Made by a program: the position numbers and the translations under genes. Below are positions 62,399-64,000 of a stretch of DNA of 64,000 nt, piece by piece; positions within the stretch are counted from its first letter, which is position 1, and each line of letters begins with the position of its first letter. The notes under the pieces are model-generated. The model was not told where the DNA came from. It did not search any database and worked only from the letters and a program-made list of their open reading frames with translations. The stretch covers positions 6,634,390 through 6,698,389 of the forward strand of contig NW_023503409.1 in NCBI RefSeq assembly GCF_014529535.1. The letters run 5' to 3'. This DNA is from Bradysia coprophila (lineage: Eukaryota; Arthropoda; Insecta; Diptera; Sciaridae).

Positions 62399-63045
62399 TT
62401 AGGAATTTTAGGAGTTTTAGAAGATTTTAGGAGATTTTAGGAGGATTTGGTCCATTTTATGAATTTTATGAATTTTAGGAGGAGTGGGAACTCTGTAGAT
62501 GTAATGTTGGATTTCTTTAGTTATTTAGTGATATTTCTTGAAAGGGCTTGGAAAAGTGAACGAAAGTACGCCGTTCAGCCCAAAAAGATTAGGTCCATGT
62601 CTTCAGGATCGCTCCCAGGACTTATTGAAACACGTGGTTTCTTAGTATCACATTTAGATTTATGGAATTATTCTAGCGATTTAAAATTAGATTTTAGTGG
62701 GTTCAATAGCCTACTGTGATGAACTTTTGCATGTTCCCCACAAATACGCAAAGCGCAAGGTATATATTGCCTAAAGACCTTGGAAGTGGAAGTCTGGCTT
62801 TCAGTTAAAATTAGTGTGGTGAACTTGTAGGACAATGTTGTGTGTATTCGATTTTTGTTAGCGATCAACTGAAATGCTATTATATTGTCAATTTGTTTTT
62901 GTTTGGCAAAGTCCAAGTCACAAATTGTGTGTCGTATTCGTATTTTGCAGTATTAACTCGGCGAGGATTAGTTTGTTGAAAATTGGAAAATTTGGCGTGT
63001 AGGCTTACATCTTATGCGTTCTTATTGCCTTTTCCCGCATCTTCC

Positions 63046-64000
63046 TGTTTTCGTTGTATGAGTTAAAACACACCACACACACAATCCTAAGCGGTGACTC
63101 TTAGCACTAAAGCCTCCAAATTTGACACTTGTAATTCAGTGTTCATGCTAGTAGCAGTTCTGTGCAAACTGAGTATGTTTGGTCAAATAACAACTTTAGT
63201 TTTCGGTTCACATAATTTTAACATGAAAATTATCTGTTAACAGTCTTTGCACAGAGATAAAGACTAAAATTAAGATTAACAACCACCCCCACGAAAAGTG
63301 TGTAAAATTAGAACCATTAAAGCTTGGTACCTCTACAATTCGTCGTTATCTTGTGGTTTTAATTGTATTAAATAAAGATCAAAAAAGATTTAACTGAAGC
63401 TTTTTGTGTACATCACAGAGCTCGGATAATCATTGTAATTTTATTTGAAAAGGAATACCTAACCGTATTTTCGAACACAAATTTTATTCATATAAGACTC
63501 ACCGCACATTGAAATTTATAAATAACCTCAATCAACATTTATTCGCCTAATATACCACCATTATATTCTCTTTTATTTTACGTTCTACAGATAAATAGGT
63601 GGCGCAACTAGACGCAAAATTAAATGAAAATATCTTGTCTTGTCTTGTTATACGAAAGACTGGCTAAAAAAAACAAAAACAAAAATTGGAAGTGGGAACG
63701 AATGAGAGGTTTTCAACACGAGTCGGTTGCGAATTCTAGATTCGAATTCGCTAAAAAATCTTTTTAGCATAAGTTAGGAACAAAGTTTTTCAATGGGAGA
63801 ATTTTTAGGTGTATAAAACGGCAAAAGATTTGTTGAAGTTGAAATTCAAAATTATCACAAGGTTGGTCGTTTTCGTTCAATTCAATTCATTCAATCAATC
63901 CCGTACTATGGAAAGTTTTACTTTTCAAGCAGGAGGGTATTTCCCTTTTCTGTCGACTTTGTTCTATTTAAGATAAAATGAGACCAGATCCGTAAATATT
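63046..64000. other. Right-edge stretch with a repeat Z copy
   Basis: No gene recognised. A copy of repeat Z (GAATTCTAGATTCGAATTCG, then TTAGCATAAGTTAGGAACAA) lies at 63721-63795. Confidence 0.5.

Larger units (their letters stand above)
60751..63045. mobile_element. 2.3-kb element with 0.55-0.6-kb terminal inverted repeats
   Basis: Left arm 60751-61351 and right arm 62495-63045 are nearly identical inverted copies starting GGAAGATGCGGGAAAAGGCA. They differ by a few substitutions and one 49-base segment present only in the left arm. Each arm keeps the same open stretch of about 82 codons (60929-61177 plus strand, 62668-62916 minus strand). The 1.1-kb middle holds a palindromic ATTAC microsatellite, TTTTAGGAG-type runs and a coding-like minus-strand frame. 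No target duplication was recognised at the ends. Confidence 0.88.

Overview
The window is nuclear DNA of an insect, most likely a dipteran and perhaps a lower fly or gnat. The grounds are AT-rich sequence, short phase-consistent GT-AG introns, and protein sequences that read most closely like Drosophila AANAT1, Kdm4A and conundrum. There are no operons, ribosome-binding sites or CRISPR arrays. Species cannot be fixed from the sequence alone.

From left to right: 0-2.3 kb holds the 3' ends of one or two unrecognised genes, a tRNA-like sequence and a two-exon gene for a small secreted protein. 2.3-19 kb is gene-poor and carries several short inverted-repeat elements. 19.3-33.4 kb is the gene-rich core: an arylalkylamine N-acetyltransferase (AANAT1 type), NAA40 (histone N-terminal acetyltransferase), a small secreted cysteine-rich protein on the minus strand, KDM4 (JmjN/JmjC histone demethylase), a mitochondrial-type DnaJ protein with a C-terminal membrane segment on the minus strand, and cytochrome c. 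33.4-47.6 kb is mostly non-coding, with a 30-unit 21-bp satellite, two tRNA-derived sequences and one possible isolated exon. 47.6-51.9 kb is a seven-exon RhoGAP gene of the ARHGAP18/conundrum type. 52-64 kb is a transposon-rich graveyard with two small unrecognised minus-strand genes, a Helitron-like element, a hAT inside a MITE inside an older repeat, and a 2.3-kb element with 0.55-0.6 kb inverted arms.

The recognised genes do not form one pathway. NAA40 and KDM4 both act on histone tails, AANAT1 acts in monoamine and cuticle metabolism, and cytochrome c and the DnaJ protein are mitochondrial. The most unusual architecture is a roughly 6.1-kb unit (22.7-28.8 kb) in which inverted 0.8-1.1-kb repeat arms bracket intronless NAA40 and the cysteine-rich secreted gene. 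Other notable structures are the ATCGAT-rich satellite, a CRISPR-like row of 24-bp palindromes at 44-bp spacing, and a tRNA-like sequence with an alanine GGC anticodon and an encoded CCA end.
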